In this document: positions 54,032 to 63,968 of the stretch, one piece after another
Layout of the letters: the number at the start of each line of letters is the position of its first letter
Position numbering within the stretch: position 1 is the first letter of the stretch
Assembly: GCA_033439265.1 (NCBI GenBank)
Contig: JAVTVX010000030.1
Span: 5,334,501-5,398,500, forward strand
Direction of reading: 5' to 3'
From: Dillenia suffruticosa
Taxonomy: Eukaryota > Streptophyta > Magnoliopsida > Dilleniales > Dilleniaceae
Length of the DNA stretch: 64,000 nt
Made by a program: the position numbers and the translations under genes
The notes under the pieces: model-generated
What the model saw: only the letters and a program-made list of their open reading frames with translations
Database searches by the model: none
Told to the model about the DNA's origin: nothing

Positions 54032-54725
54032 TATTGGTGGTGGGTTTAACTCCACATACATTGGCTTTACTAACTCAAACAAGTTGTTTGGTTGCCTGTC
54101 AATCTTGATTAATGAGATCTGCAAAAAGTTGCTGGAGGGTATTTCTGCGGGGGAGACTCTGGTACTTAAGTCAAAGAACGGTTTAAAGAAAAAAGAAATA
54201 GATTGAAAGATAGCTCTATTATGTGTTTGTATGTTATGTGTAAGTTCTGAGAGTGAGGACTTACCTGACCGGTTAACTTAAGAATGTATATATAGTCTTC
54301 GAGTGTGAGTTTTGTATGCATTCGAGACGTTAAAATCTTAACTTTCTTATAAAAGTTTTTTGAAATTATGGGGATCAAACGAAATCTTTAACAGATTCAG
54401 AACCTTACCTATTAATTGAAGTTTCAATTGGTAAGGGAACTACTTTTTTATCGAAGAGGATTCAAAGATTTTCTTCTTTGTTATGAGATGTCATTCTCAC
54501 GTTTTACGAAGAGATGAATATTTCTCCAAATTGACTGAATATTAGATACTGAGGAGGTTCGAGGGCCGATCAAGCCGCTACCGAGAAAGGTTTAGTTGTT
54601 AGGCGCTAAGAGGAGGGGGCACACCCCATGTAAATGATGTGTTTTAGTAGGTCTTAGCATATTATTTTCATTGGGCCTTGAGCTTGCGCTGTGTGCTAAA
54701 TGGGTTTTTAGACCACGGTCCATCA
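54032..54725 (-). repeat. 3' LTR of Tat element 2
   Basis: 694 bp, aligned with 61069-61705. The terminal plus-strand dinucleotide TG is mutated to TA at 54032; the far end is CA at 54725. The TATA box on the minus strand lies at about 54285-54297. Confidence 0.78.
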
Positions 54726-54742
54726 CTTATCCTCTACCTTTT

Positions 54743-55796
54743 GTGTCGTTTTAGAGAAAATAGGATAAGGAGTAAGTTTAAAAGTTGTTATCAAGAGAGT
54801 CGTGGGGGTGTTAAAGGCAATAATCATCAAATAAATAATCTCTGAATAAATATTACGTGGGAAGTTGCAGAGTTTGAATTCTTCATTCATTGTGCATGTC
54901 TTTCATTGAAGCATTTCAGTCGGCCATAGCCGTAAAGATCACATCTTCATGTTTATAAATAGAATTGGAGATTTCAGTACCTTTTCGAAGTGATTTCAGT
55001 CATTCTGGTAGTGACTTTAAGGACTCTTTCTATCAAAAGTAGTTGTTTCCTAAGGGTAGCTTGATTGTAGGTTTTGGACCATGAAACCCAGTGGTGTAAA
55101 GAATTTCTGCCAATTCAAGGCTCCATCGAGAATGAGATTGTTGATACGAGGTTCTATTATGACTTTCGGGATTCTAGCATTATGGTGAAACCTACTAGGG
55201 TTCCTCGAGGATATTGGATTTGAGTATAGAGAGATCTTATATCGAACAAAAGAGATTTTTGCTCGTAGTGGAAGCTCTCTTCTCAATATCAGAATCATCG
55301 TTTAGATCCTGTGTATAATGGGTGGCTAAAAATTCTTCCTCAGCCTTTTCCGAGTTGGGCGACAAGAGGAGTTGGAAGATTGGAGTAGGCCAAATGATGG
55401 AGGAGGTGTGAAAATTGATGCATATTTTCTTTTTCTTTTTGGTTAACCCCAATCTTTTACAAAATCCTTTTTGGCTTCTCTTATAAATTTTTATAATTTT
55501 TCTTCTAATTGTATGATATCTCTTTTGCACTCATGGTCCTTTGTGCTTTTTGTTTCGTTTATATCTGCTCTATCTTATAATAATATCGACAAGTGAATTT
55601 CTTGTTTTTCCTTCTTGAAGATTGTATAACGTATCCATCTTGTACCTATGATATGAAACATAATAATATTTCTTAGCGCATTTGAATCATTCAACTGACC
55701 TTTTCATTTATATATTTAATGTTTGCCTACTTGTTAGGAATTTTAATTAAAAGCATGGGCTGCGTCTGCCCATCAAGAGTTTCTTCCCTTATTAAC
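54743..55796 (-). other. 3' untranslated region of Tat element 2
   Basis: About 1 kb between the polypurine tract and the tandem array. No coding motif recognised. Confidence 0.5.
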
Positions 55797-56195
55797 AATA
55801 CATTACATTTGGTAGAACATTCAATCGAGAGAGAGAGTTCAAACGAGAGGATGGACTGTATCTATCTATCTAAAAAATATATCTCTTATTGATGATATAG
55901 TACGTTTAGTATGATACTCGAGTAAGAGGGTTCAAATGATTGTAAAGCTAGTATCTACCCGACAGGAAGATCCATCTCGGCACGTTACATTTAGTATGAC
56001 ACTTGATTGAGAAAATTCAAACGATTGGAAGGATCGTATCTACTCAACAGAGAGATATATCTTTTATTGATGATACGTTACCTTCGGTGTAATGCTTGAT
56101 TGAAAGAGTTCAAATAATTGGAATGGCCATATCTACCTGACAGGGAAATATATTCCTTGACAGGGAAATACATTCCTTATTGTTGACACGTTACA
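55797..56195 (-). repeat. Imperfect tandem array, four units of about 83-95 bp
   Basis: The word TTCAAAYGA or TTCAAATAA recurs at 55838, 55931, 56026 and 56109. Each unit also has a TTTAGTATGA- or TTCGGTGTAA-like start, GTATCTAYC, and a GACAGGGA- or AACAGAGA-like block. A further 20-bp duplication of GACAGGGAAATA is inside the last unit (about 56140-56178). It lies in the 3' UTR of the element. Confidence 0.65.
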
Positions 56196-56399
56196 TTCGA
56201 TGTAGAGATAAATTAGTCGATGGATAAGCTAGTATAACAGGATGGAGGATCATAGAGGTCTTATCTAACTGTTCGGCTAGGCACGGAACAGAGCGTTGCT
56301 CCTCGAGAGAGTGATAATCATCATTGATAGTAGATTCACAGGTTTTCAGAGTTCCAAGTTCTCGACATGACTGAGCATTTAGGTAGTTGAGACAATACA

Positions 56400-57460
56400 C
56401 TCCCGGTCAAACTCCTGAGCATACTCAATAGGACCCTTCCCAATTGGATGCTAGTTTCTCTCGTGGTTGAGGCTCCCCAGTGGCTTCTGCTTTTCTTAAC
56501 ACCAGGTCTCCTAGCTTGAATATTCTAATCCTGACTCGTCTGTTATAGTATTGTACTATTTGCTATTGATAAGCTACCATTCGAACGGATGTGATTTCTC
56601 ACAATTCGAGGAGCAAGTCCAATGATTTGTGTAATGCGAGTTCATTCTACCCCTACTTGTATTGATCTATTTGGAGTGTATGGATACCAATCTCTACTGG
56701 TATCACTGCTTCGCAGTCGTGAGTCAAACTAAAGGGAGTTTCTCCTGTTGCCCTTCGAGGTGTCATCAATAGGCCCAAAAAATATTATAAAGTTCATTTA
56801 CCTAACGGCATGTAACTTCATCTAATGTAGCTTACAATCCTTGCAGGATCGTTTGATTTGTTACCTCGGTGAGACCGTTAGTTTGATGATATGCGACGGA
56901 TGTGAAACGATGTTGAATCTCTAACTTGTTGCAGAAGTCTTGGAAACTCTTGTTATCGAACTATTTATCGTTGTCGGTAATAAGGACGCAACACATGTCG
57001 AATCTTTTGATGATGGACATTCATATGAAGTTATGTATCTTGCTGATAATAATTTGAGCTAATAGTTCGGTTTCTATCCATTTGGTGAAGTAATAAATAG
57101 CCATGGCTAGAAACTTCCGTGTCCAATAATATGTGGGAATGGTCCGAGAATGTCCATCCTCCATTGTGTGAACGGTTATGGTTTCACTATCTAGTTGAGC
57201 TCGGTAGAGAGCTGGCGAGATACTGATGAAAAACACTGACATTTGTTGCATCTTTTGACATAGACATTGCGTTTGTTTTCATGACCCTTGCTAAAAAGCC
57301 TTATTTGGTAAGTTTCGAGTACTCGGGTGACTGCCATATCTCCCCTCATAGATTTCTTTGAGCATGTGGCTTCCTTTCTCGAGGGTTAAGCATTTCAAGC
57401 ATGGATGGGAAAAGGACTTCTTGTAGAGGATTTTGTCGATGTTATTGGTGGGCGGTCTTA
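56400..57460 (-). pseudogene. Integrase of Tat element 2
   Basis: Minus strand, from the right: LYKKSFSHPCLKCLTLEKG, MLKEIYEG and STRNLPNKAF (zinc-binding part, about 57430-57300), AIYYFTKWIETELLAQI (core, about 57105-57055), SFQDFCNKLEIQHRF and NGLTEVTNQTILQGL with the catalytic glutamate (about 56950-56840), and a C-terminal LGDLVLRKAEA-like piece and GPIEYAQ near 56510-56410. The wording parallels element 1 closely. Many stops. Confidence 0.75.
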
Positions 57461-57530
57461 CGCCTCAACTTAGCTCTTGTAGAGGATTTTGTCGATGTTA
57501 TTGGTGGGCGGTCTTACGCCTCAACTTAGC
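57420..57530. repeat. Tandem duplication of 56 bp
   Basis: 57420-57475 is repeated perfectly at 57476-57530 (the last base differs). It lies in the spacer between RNase H and integrase of Tat element 2 and would add 18.7 codons, so it shifts the frame. Confidence 0.95.
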
Positions 57531-57749
57531 GGCTTTGGTGAGCGAGTTTGATAGTTACTCATGCTTCAAATAGATCTCTATGGTATTTTTCCAAGTCGGT
57601 AAGTCATCTGTTGATAAAGATTTGTTCAGCATCAGCTCACGCGTTTTCTAATTTGGGGATCTACTGTATGTCCACCTTATCGAATTTGCTCACCGTTTCT
57701 CATAGCTTGGTTAGATATTTTGCCATTGTTGGGTCCTTAATCTCATAGA

Positions 57750-58000
57750 TTCCTTTAACCTGCTTAATGACCAACTTACTGTTGGTAAAGAATTGTATAT
57801 TCTGGACCACTAATGATGCCACGATTTGCAATTGTCAGGAGGGTTTTGTACTCGACCTGATTGTTTGTCGCTTTGAATTCAAAGCGAAGGGTATACTCGG
57901 CTTTGAAATCATTTGGTCCTATGAGGATAAGTCTAGCCTCACTTTCTAAAGAGTTCGAAAACCCATCTACATGAAAGGTCCATTCAGGCAATGAACATTC
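57750..58000 (-). pseudogene. RNase H of Tat element 2
   Basis: The minus-strand 71-codon open frame 57991-57776 reads EWTFHVDGFSNSL (first catalytic D), SEARLILIGPNDF, and FEFKATNNQVEYKTLL (E). This is the same domain, with nearly the same words, as 9847-9885 in element 1. Confidence 0.75.
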
Positions 58001-58559
58001 TTTTTGGTCTTCAGTAATGGTTCGGTGAGTGGTGGAAGTGTGTATTCGAGAATGAAGTCGGCATGCGTTTAGCCATTGATTGCCGGTCTCGGTTAATATT
58101 CAATGTCAAATTCACCCTAACTTAATGCTCAACTTAATGAGTCAGCTCGAGATATCCCTTTTCTGTAAAATCTGTTTTAGATATTGATTGGTAAATACTA
58201 CTATGGTGTGGGCTTGGAAGTAACATCGGAGACATATGAAAATTATGACTAAGGCAAAGGCTAAATTCTCAATAGATTTGTAGTTAACTTCCAAGTCTTG
58301 AAGTATATGGCTGATATAGTATACCAGTTTCTGTACGGTGGAATCCTATCCTACAAGAACAGAGCAAAGTGTTTAGTTAGAGATAGAGAAGTAAAGATAA
58401 AGTTTTTCATCGGAAATAGGTCAAGAGAGGAACGAAGGTGACATGAGATACTCTTTGAGCTGCTGGAACGCTGCTTAGCATTCCGGCATCTACATGAATT
58501 TCTAAGATTTTTTCAAAGTATTAGAGAAGGGTTTATACTTCTCTCTTACTTTCAACATG

Positions 58560-59430
58560 AACTAGTTCAAAGCTACTATCCTACTCATAAGACGCTGCAT
58601 TTCTCTTACAGTCCTCGATGGTGCCATATCCAGTATGGCTCGTATCTTCTCCGGATTTGTTTCGATCCCCCGCTTGGTAATAAGAAAGTCAAGAAACTTT
58701 CTGTAGTGATTTCGAAGATATATTTTGCTGGATTCAACCTCATGTTTTAATGTTCTAACGTTTAAAACATCTCTTCCCAATTTGCAATGTGGTTTTTGGT
58801 TTTAATGCTCTTGACGAGCATGTCGTCAACATAAATTTCTATATTTCTGTTGAGCTGTTCACTAAAAACTTTATTGACCAATCATTAAAAGGTTGCTCTC
58901 ACGTTTTTGAGGCGGCATCACCTTATAATAATAAGTGTCAAGCTCTGTGATAAAATAGGTTTTTTTTTTTCATTTTCAGGAGTCGTACGTATCTAATTAT
59001 AGCTAGAGTATGCATTCATGAAACTCAAGAACCGGTAATCTGACGAGTTATCGATCAATTTATTGATGTTGGGGAGCGGATAGCTGTCTTTTGGATATAC
59101 CTTATTGAGGTTGGTAAAATCTACACACATCTTTTACTTGTCGATAACCTTTTTTACCATAACTATATTGGCTAACTATTTTGGATAATCTACTTTTAGG
59201 ATAAAACCTGCTATTAGAAGCTTCTAGACCTCTTCTTGTCAATGCGAATATCTTTTTCCTTTGCTTGATAGGCTTGCGACTAGCGTCTATAATTAATTTG
59301 TGAATTATGACTGATGGGTGAATGTCTTGCGTGTACTTAAGGGACCATGCAAAAACTTTGGAATATTGTCAAAGGCAGTCCACAATCACATTTTGGAGAG
59401 GCGTCAATAAGTAGGCACCAACTTGGACTA
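58560..59430 (-). pseudogene. Reverse transcriptase of Tat element 2
   Basis: Read on the minus strand: EQLNRNIEIYVDDMLVKSIK in two short pieces (about 58860-58800), an intact Y-V-D-D box, then FLDFLITKRGIETNPEKIRAIL (in pieces) and REMQRLMSRIVALN in the open frame 58780-58562. Upstream fingers and palm pieces (NELIIDAS..-like and FMNFR..-like words) occur up to about 59430 with stops. Confidence 0.72.
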
Positions 59431-59559
59431 TCTTTCCCGATACATCAATGATCAAAACTTTGATTACTTTCTCTTTGGGCTAAGGCTAAGATTGGTGCTC
59501 GGCGTCATCTCTAAGTTTTAATATATCTACCGAAAAAACTTCTTTTCTCTCCCAACGAC

Positions 59560-60870
59560 AGGGATGATCGATGGATCGATGTCACCGAGTATCGTAACCC
59601 TTTAAGGCGTCCTGAATTTGATTTTCATATGTCTTGTACTCGGTAATATTTCGAGACCATCCAAATTAGGATGACCGAGGATGGTATTGTAAGGGGCGAC
59701 GGTTTCACCATGTGAAAAATGGTTCTGATACACTATTAGAAAAACAAGTATCAGGGACAGATAAATATCGATGGAAAAAAATCCGTCTATAATAGCGACA
59801 GATTTTCAACAGATTAGCGACGGAAATATTTTTGTAACTAAACCCAAAAAAAAATTGTAAGATTATCAACGAATTACCAACGAAATTTTTAGCGATAAAA
59901 ATATTCCGTCGGTAATCAGTCGGTGAATTGGTAAAAGAAAAAAAATTAAAAAAAATACATGTACAGCTATTAGTGACGAAAAATTAGTGACGGATTACCA
60001 ACAAAAAAATTAGCGACGGATTAGCGACGAATTTTTTTTTAATTTTTTAATTTTATTTTTTATTTTATTTTGCAAAGAATAATATTATTTTATTTTTTAA
60101 AATTTTTTATTATTTTATTTTAAGTAAAAATAAAAATATTTTATTATTTTATAATAAATTATAATTATATATTATTTTATAATAAGTTATAATTATATAT
60201 TATTTTAATATTATTAAAAAATATGAAATAAAGATAATAAGTAAAAAAAAAAAATTGTGATTAGATAACTTGCTTGGTCTAGTGATCAACGTGTTCTCAC
60301 AATTTTCCTTTGCGCATGGGTTCAAAATTCACCGGTAGCAATTTGTACAATTTAAAGTTGGGCCGTGTGGGTGGGCGGGTCGGGCTGGCTAGTGGGCCTA
60401 GAGCTGCAAACTAATTTTTTTCATAACTCAAAAATCAGTGACGGACGGGGTCCATCACCGATTTATTTTTGTTATTTTTGTTATTTTTATTTTTTTTCAG
60501 CAACGGATTTTTTCTGTCGCTAATCCGTCAGTGATATTAGCGACGGAAAAAAATCCGTCGCTGATAACTAGCGGGGTCACATCAGCGTCAGAAAAAATCC
60601 GTCGTTGATACTCTTCAGTAGCAGAAAATGGACTTTCAGCGATAGATTTTTTCGTCGTTGAAAGTCCATTTTCTAGTAGTGATAGTAGTATGGGCAGGAG
60701 GCATTCCTAAAGTTATGATAAGCGAGATGGTTCCTTCGGGAAGTATACACTCGTTAGCGGACCCCTTTGTGGATCCATCCAAGGGTTGAAGATGTGCCAG
60801 GTTGAGACCCATTCGCTAGAAGGCCTCCCAAAAGAAGAGGTCTTGATCTGCTCCTTGATCAATAAAAATC
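59560..60870 (-). pseudogene. Protease region of Tat element 2, interrupted by a CACTA element
   Basis: On the minus strand a stretch GTISLIITLGMPPAH-like (about 60755-60700) runs to the insertion point, and after the CACTA element resumes with NHFSHGETVAPYNTILGHPNLDG-like words (about 59725-59650). Element 1 has the matching run at about 7930-8070 uninterrupted, which proves that the CACTA element landed inside this gene. The protease active site itself was not found. Confidence 0.65.
59731..60681 (+). mobile_element. Non-autonomous CACTA-type DNA transposon
   Basis: 951 bp, starting CACTATTAGAAAAAC and ending ATTTTCTAGTAGTG, an imperfect inverted pair ending in the CACTA/TAGTG signature. 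The 3-bp direct repeat ATA lies at 59728-59730 and 60682-60684, the length expected for CACTA. Subterminal 10- to 15-bp motifs (TAGCGACGGA, AATCCGTCGCTGA and reverse forms) crowd both ends, as transposase-binding sites do. The middle contains an AT-rich block (60050-60240), a tRNA-like block with box A TGGTCTAGTGATCAA and box B GGGTTCAAAATTC (about 60275-60345), and a GC-rich GGGCGGGTCGGG block (60370-60400). No transposase. Confidence 0.9.
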
Positions 60871-61068
60871 CTTTTGATAAGATAGGATCATACTCCTGTA
60901 GTGATGATTAAAGGTTGTTTCAGTCAGTGTCGACTCCTATCAAATTGTCATCATCAAAACTGATGATTGGTCTCTTTCTCTTGGTTGATGTTATGATGGG
61001 AAAAATGAAAGAATGAATAGTGATAGGAACTCGAAAAATCAGCCCGGTCACACAGACGGCAATAATTT

Positions 61069-61705
61069 GTTGGAGGTGGGTTTGACTTTATAGATGATGG
61101 CTCTACTGACTCGAACGAGTTGTCTAATTGCCTATTGTCCTTGATTAATGAGACCTGCAAAAAGTCGTTGGAGAGTACTCTGACGGGGGAGATTCTGATA
61201 CTCAAGTTAAAGAGCGATTTTTGAAAAAAAAAAATGAAACTGACCGAATGAGATCTCTATTATGCCTTTGTGTGTTATATATAAGTTCTGAGAATGTGAG
61301 AACTTATCTAGTCAGCTGAATTAAGGATGTATATATAGTTTTCGAGAGTGAGTTCCGTATGCATTCGAGTCACTTAAATCCTAGTTTCTTATGAAAGTGT
61401 TCCGGATTATAGAGATCAAATGAAAATTTTAAGGAATTTGGAATCTTAAGAGTTAAAGGAAGTTTTAGTTAGTAAGGGAACTACTTTCCTTATCGAAGAG
61501 GATTAAAAAATTTTCTTTTTTGTTAAGAGATGTCATTCTCACGTTTTACGGAGATATGAACATTTCTCCAAACTCATTGAATATTGGATATCGAGGAGAT
61601 TTGAGGCCGATCAAGCAGCTACCGAGAAGGGCTGGTTGTTAGGCACTCAGAGAAGGGGACACGTTCCATGTAAATGATGTGTTTTGACAGGTCTTAGCAT
61701 ATTAT
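61069..61705 (-). repeat. 5' LTR of Tat element 2, truncated
   Basis: The inner end starts (plus strand) TGTTGGAGGTGGG at 61069, matching the LTR end of element 1 in reverse. The outer end stops at ATTAT (61705), where the other copy still has 55-60 bp to go. The TATA box on the minus strand is at about 61331-61338. Confidence 0.78.
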
Positions 61706-61733
61706 GTTGGAGGTACATGCATAATAATGTTGA

Positions 61734-61791
61734 TGCGATAGAAAGAGCATGCAATAAGTCAATGCGATAGAAAGAGCATGCAATAAGTCAA
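61734..61791. repeat. 29-bp tandem duplication
   Basis: Two perfect copies starting TGCGATAGAAAGAGC at 61734 and 61763, themselves flanked by two copies of AGGTACATGC (61711 and about 61795). Confidence 0.9.
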
Positions 61792-61799
61792 TAGAGGTA

Positions 61800-62106
61800 C
61801 ATGCGTTGGTCATGAAGTAGATCTACACAAGTTAAAGAATGTAGAAAAATTAGTAAAACTGATAAAAACAATCAAGTCGTTACTCAACGAATTTAGCGTA
61901 ATAATGTTGGAAGACTTACTTGATGGTCTGTCGCCCTGTAAGTGATATTCAACACCACTATGCCTTGATTCCTCATATAAGCTTACGGAACTTGCCACAT
62001 TATAGGATAATTAAGTTCATAAGAGAGTGATACACTTAAAGAGAATGTCAAAGAGTTGTTGCGCTAATGTCATGTTTAATAAAGCATGAGTTAATGTGCA
62101 ATTCCA
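61800..62106 (+). pseudogene. Pre-RT segment of the outer chromovirus
   Basis: The plus strand reads KTIKSLLNEFSVIMLEDLLDGL (in two short pieces, about 61865-61940), the linker just before the RT domain where chromoviruses have LLxEFxDVMPxxLPxGLPP. A stop follows at about 61953, then ILNTT. The RT itself is not seen before the SINE at 62107. Confidence 0.6.
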
Positions 62107-62298
62107 ACTTTTTTTTGGTATTATACCAATCGGTATCAAGAATTATAATTCGACTAATTCGATTCGAAACTTGCAGTGGCCCATTTAAGGGGACAACTCT
62201 CCCAACGTAGTTTTTTTCATACCCAAATCGCGAGTCGAAGTCAAAAACTTAGTTAAGGGACTTAATACCATATCCCACTAAACCAACTGTTCTTTGAC
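62107..62298 (-). mobile_element. SINE copy, family S1, with 11-bp target-site duplication
   Basis: The perfect repeat GTGCAATTCCA lies at 62096-62106 and 62299-62309. On the minus strand: box A TTGGTTTAGTGGGATATGG, box B GACTTCGACTC, GGGTATGAAAAAAACTACG, CCCTTAAATGGG, CGAATTAGTCG, and GGTATAATACCAAAAAAA. I used this copy as the reference for the family. Confidence 0.88.
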
Positions 62299-62369
62299 GT
62301 GCAATTCCACCAACTTTATTGATCATAAAGAAGCATGAGAGTAAGAGGATGTGTCCGAACCATTAGCAA

Positions 62370-63715
62370 AGAGCTAATTCTCTACTCACTTTATGAAACT
62401 TTAAAATATCTTAATTGCCGAAAGTGGATTATCAAATACATACAAGCTATATGGTCTCAATTTTTGTAGAAGTTCTATTTTAAGTTGATGCAAAAGGTAA
62501 GGTTGTTAATAACTATGCGGCAAGAGATCGTGAGTTTTGATTCGATCAAGAAGGTACACCAGTCAGAGGAAGATTTTCATGAAATATGGGATCAATGTGT
62601 CTCAAACAAACAAGCCAATATTTTCTCATTCAAGATTGATTTAAGATTTTCTTGGTAGTAGACTTGCTGGTCATTTGGACCGTAACAAGACCATAATTAT
62701 TATTGGAGAAAGATACTATTGCCACATATGAGAAGGAATGTATTGAGATTTGTGCAGTGTTATATACACCAATCAGCAAAAGGCCAATTCCATAACAAGT
62801 TCATGGCATTTGGGAAGACCTGCTAATGGATTTTGTACGTGGCCTTTCAAGAACACAAAAAGGTGGATTCTATCTTTGTTGTACACGTTCTCTAAAATCA
62901 TGCATTTTATTCATTGCAAGAAAACCTCAGATGCAAATGTGAAGGTAAAATTATTTTCCAAGTAGACTACTCGACTTCATAGCTTGTCAAAAACTTCAGC
63001 TTGAAGCAAAAAGTTCCTTGGTCATTTTTGGCGGCCTTCGTAGAAGATGTTCGATCTGGTGTTAGCACTGGTCGCCGATAAACTCATGGTCAGACAGAAG
63101 TGGTGAATCGAACTTTTTGCAACCTCATATCAAGCATTTGTTGTGACACACTAAAGGAGTGGGAAGTTGGATGTTGCAGAAGTTGAAGTCGAGTCTGCTT
63201 ACAATAGTGTTGTTTATAGTGCTATGGGAAAATCTCCCTTCTTTGTAGATTATATCAAGTGCCTCCACATTCTGTCAGCTAGCTCAAGTTGACAAAAATT
63301 GCTAGAGATAATGTATTTGTCGAACACTTGGCGAATCAATGACAAGATGTTCAAGTCGAGGTGAATCATAAATTGGAACGAACTAATGTTCGATACAAGA
63401 AAGCTATAGATCAACATTGTAGAATGCAGACTTTTGAGATTGGAGATCAAGTATTCTTGCAGAAAGAGAGATTCCCGGTAGGCACACCTAACTTTTTTGC
63501 AGTCTAAGAAGCACGAGCTACACTGAGTTGAAAAAAAAAGAAAAAAAAAAGACATAGACGACTATGTACAGGTGTTAACTTGCCCAATATAATCAGGATT
63601 TCTAAAACATTTACTGTGGCGAACATATACTCATTTTATCATCCGCTCAGCCCTTCTGCCGAGATGATAACTCGAGGTGGAACTCATTTTCAGATGGAGG
63701 GGATTCATGCATGAC
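62370..63715 (+). pseudogene. RNase H end and integrase of the outer chromovirus
   Basis: YETLKYLNCRKWI (about 62388-62425) is the end of RNase H. LLITMRQEIVSFD and EDFHEIWDQC lead into the integrase: GHLDRNKTIIIIGERYYWPHMRR (in pieces, 62667-62740) with one histidine of the zinc finger, FSKIMHFIHCKKTSDA (62888-62930), HGQTEVVNRTFCNLISSI with the catalytic glutamate (about 63085-63140), GKSPFFV, FEIGDQVFLQKERFPVGT (about 63435-63490), and a tail FTVANIYSFYHP and FQMEGI to about 63710. No chromodomain; this clade of tail replaces it. Several stops and shifts; the second core aspartate region is deleted. Confidence 0.75.
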
Positions 63716-63770
63716 ATGCATGATTATTTTGGAAGGAGTCTTATTAATCAAAAAGTTCTTGATTCAAGCG

Positions 63771-63968
63771 TTTTTTTTTTTTTTTTTGTACTATACCGAC
63801 CAGTATCTGAATCTATAGTTTAACTAATTCGATTTAGAATTTACAGTGACATATTTAAGGGGTTACTCTCGCAACGGAGTTTTTTTTCATATCAAGTCGA
63901 GAGTCGAACTCGGAAACTTGGTTAAGAGATTTAGCACCATATTCTACTAAACCAACTATTCGTCGGTA
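63771..63968 (-). mobile_element. SINE copy, family S1, with imperfect target-site duplication
   Basis: GATTCAAGCG (63761-63770) and GAATCAAGCA (63969-63978) match in eight of ten. On the minus strand: box A TAGTTGGTTTAGTAGAATATGG (in pieces), box B GAGTTCGACTC, a GATATGAAAAAAAACTC middle, and an A-run of about 18 (plus-strand T-run 63771-63787). Confidence 0.82.

Larger units (their letters stand above)
54032..61705 (-). mobile_element. Tat-lineage Ty3/gypsy retrotransposon (element 2), degenerate
   Basis: On the minus strand: 5' LTR (61705-61069, truncated at its outer end), protease, RT, RNase H, integrase, a tandem array, a polypurine tract (AAAAGGTAGAGGATAAG just right of 54725) and the 3' LTR (54725-54032). 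The LTR start TGATGGACC and end motif match element 1 at 6907, and the protein wording is parallel throughout, so the two are related families. No gag is visible. A CACTA transposon sits in the protease (59731-60681). The RT catalytic Y-V-D-D is still present, but frames are full of stops. Confidence 0.82.
53560..63715 (+). mobile_element. Outer Ty3/gypsy chromovirus, split by a nested insertion
   Basis: Its gag lies left of a minus-strand Tat element (54032-61705), and its pol pieces lie right of it. The gag wording, the pre-RT segment LLNEF and the integrase with a FQMEGI-type tail are those of one known plant chromovirus type. Missing: gag C terminus with zinc knuckle, protease, most of RT and the first part of RNase H. 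Neither LTR was identified; the 3' LTR may lie beyond the window. Boundaries are approximate. Confidence 0.7.
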
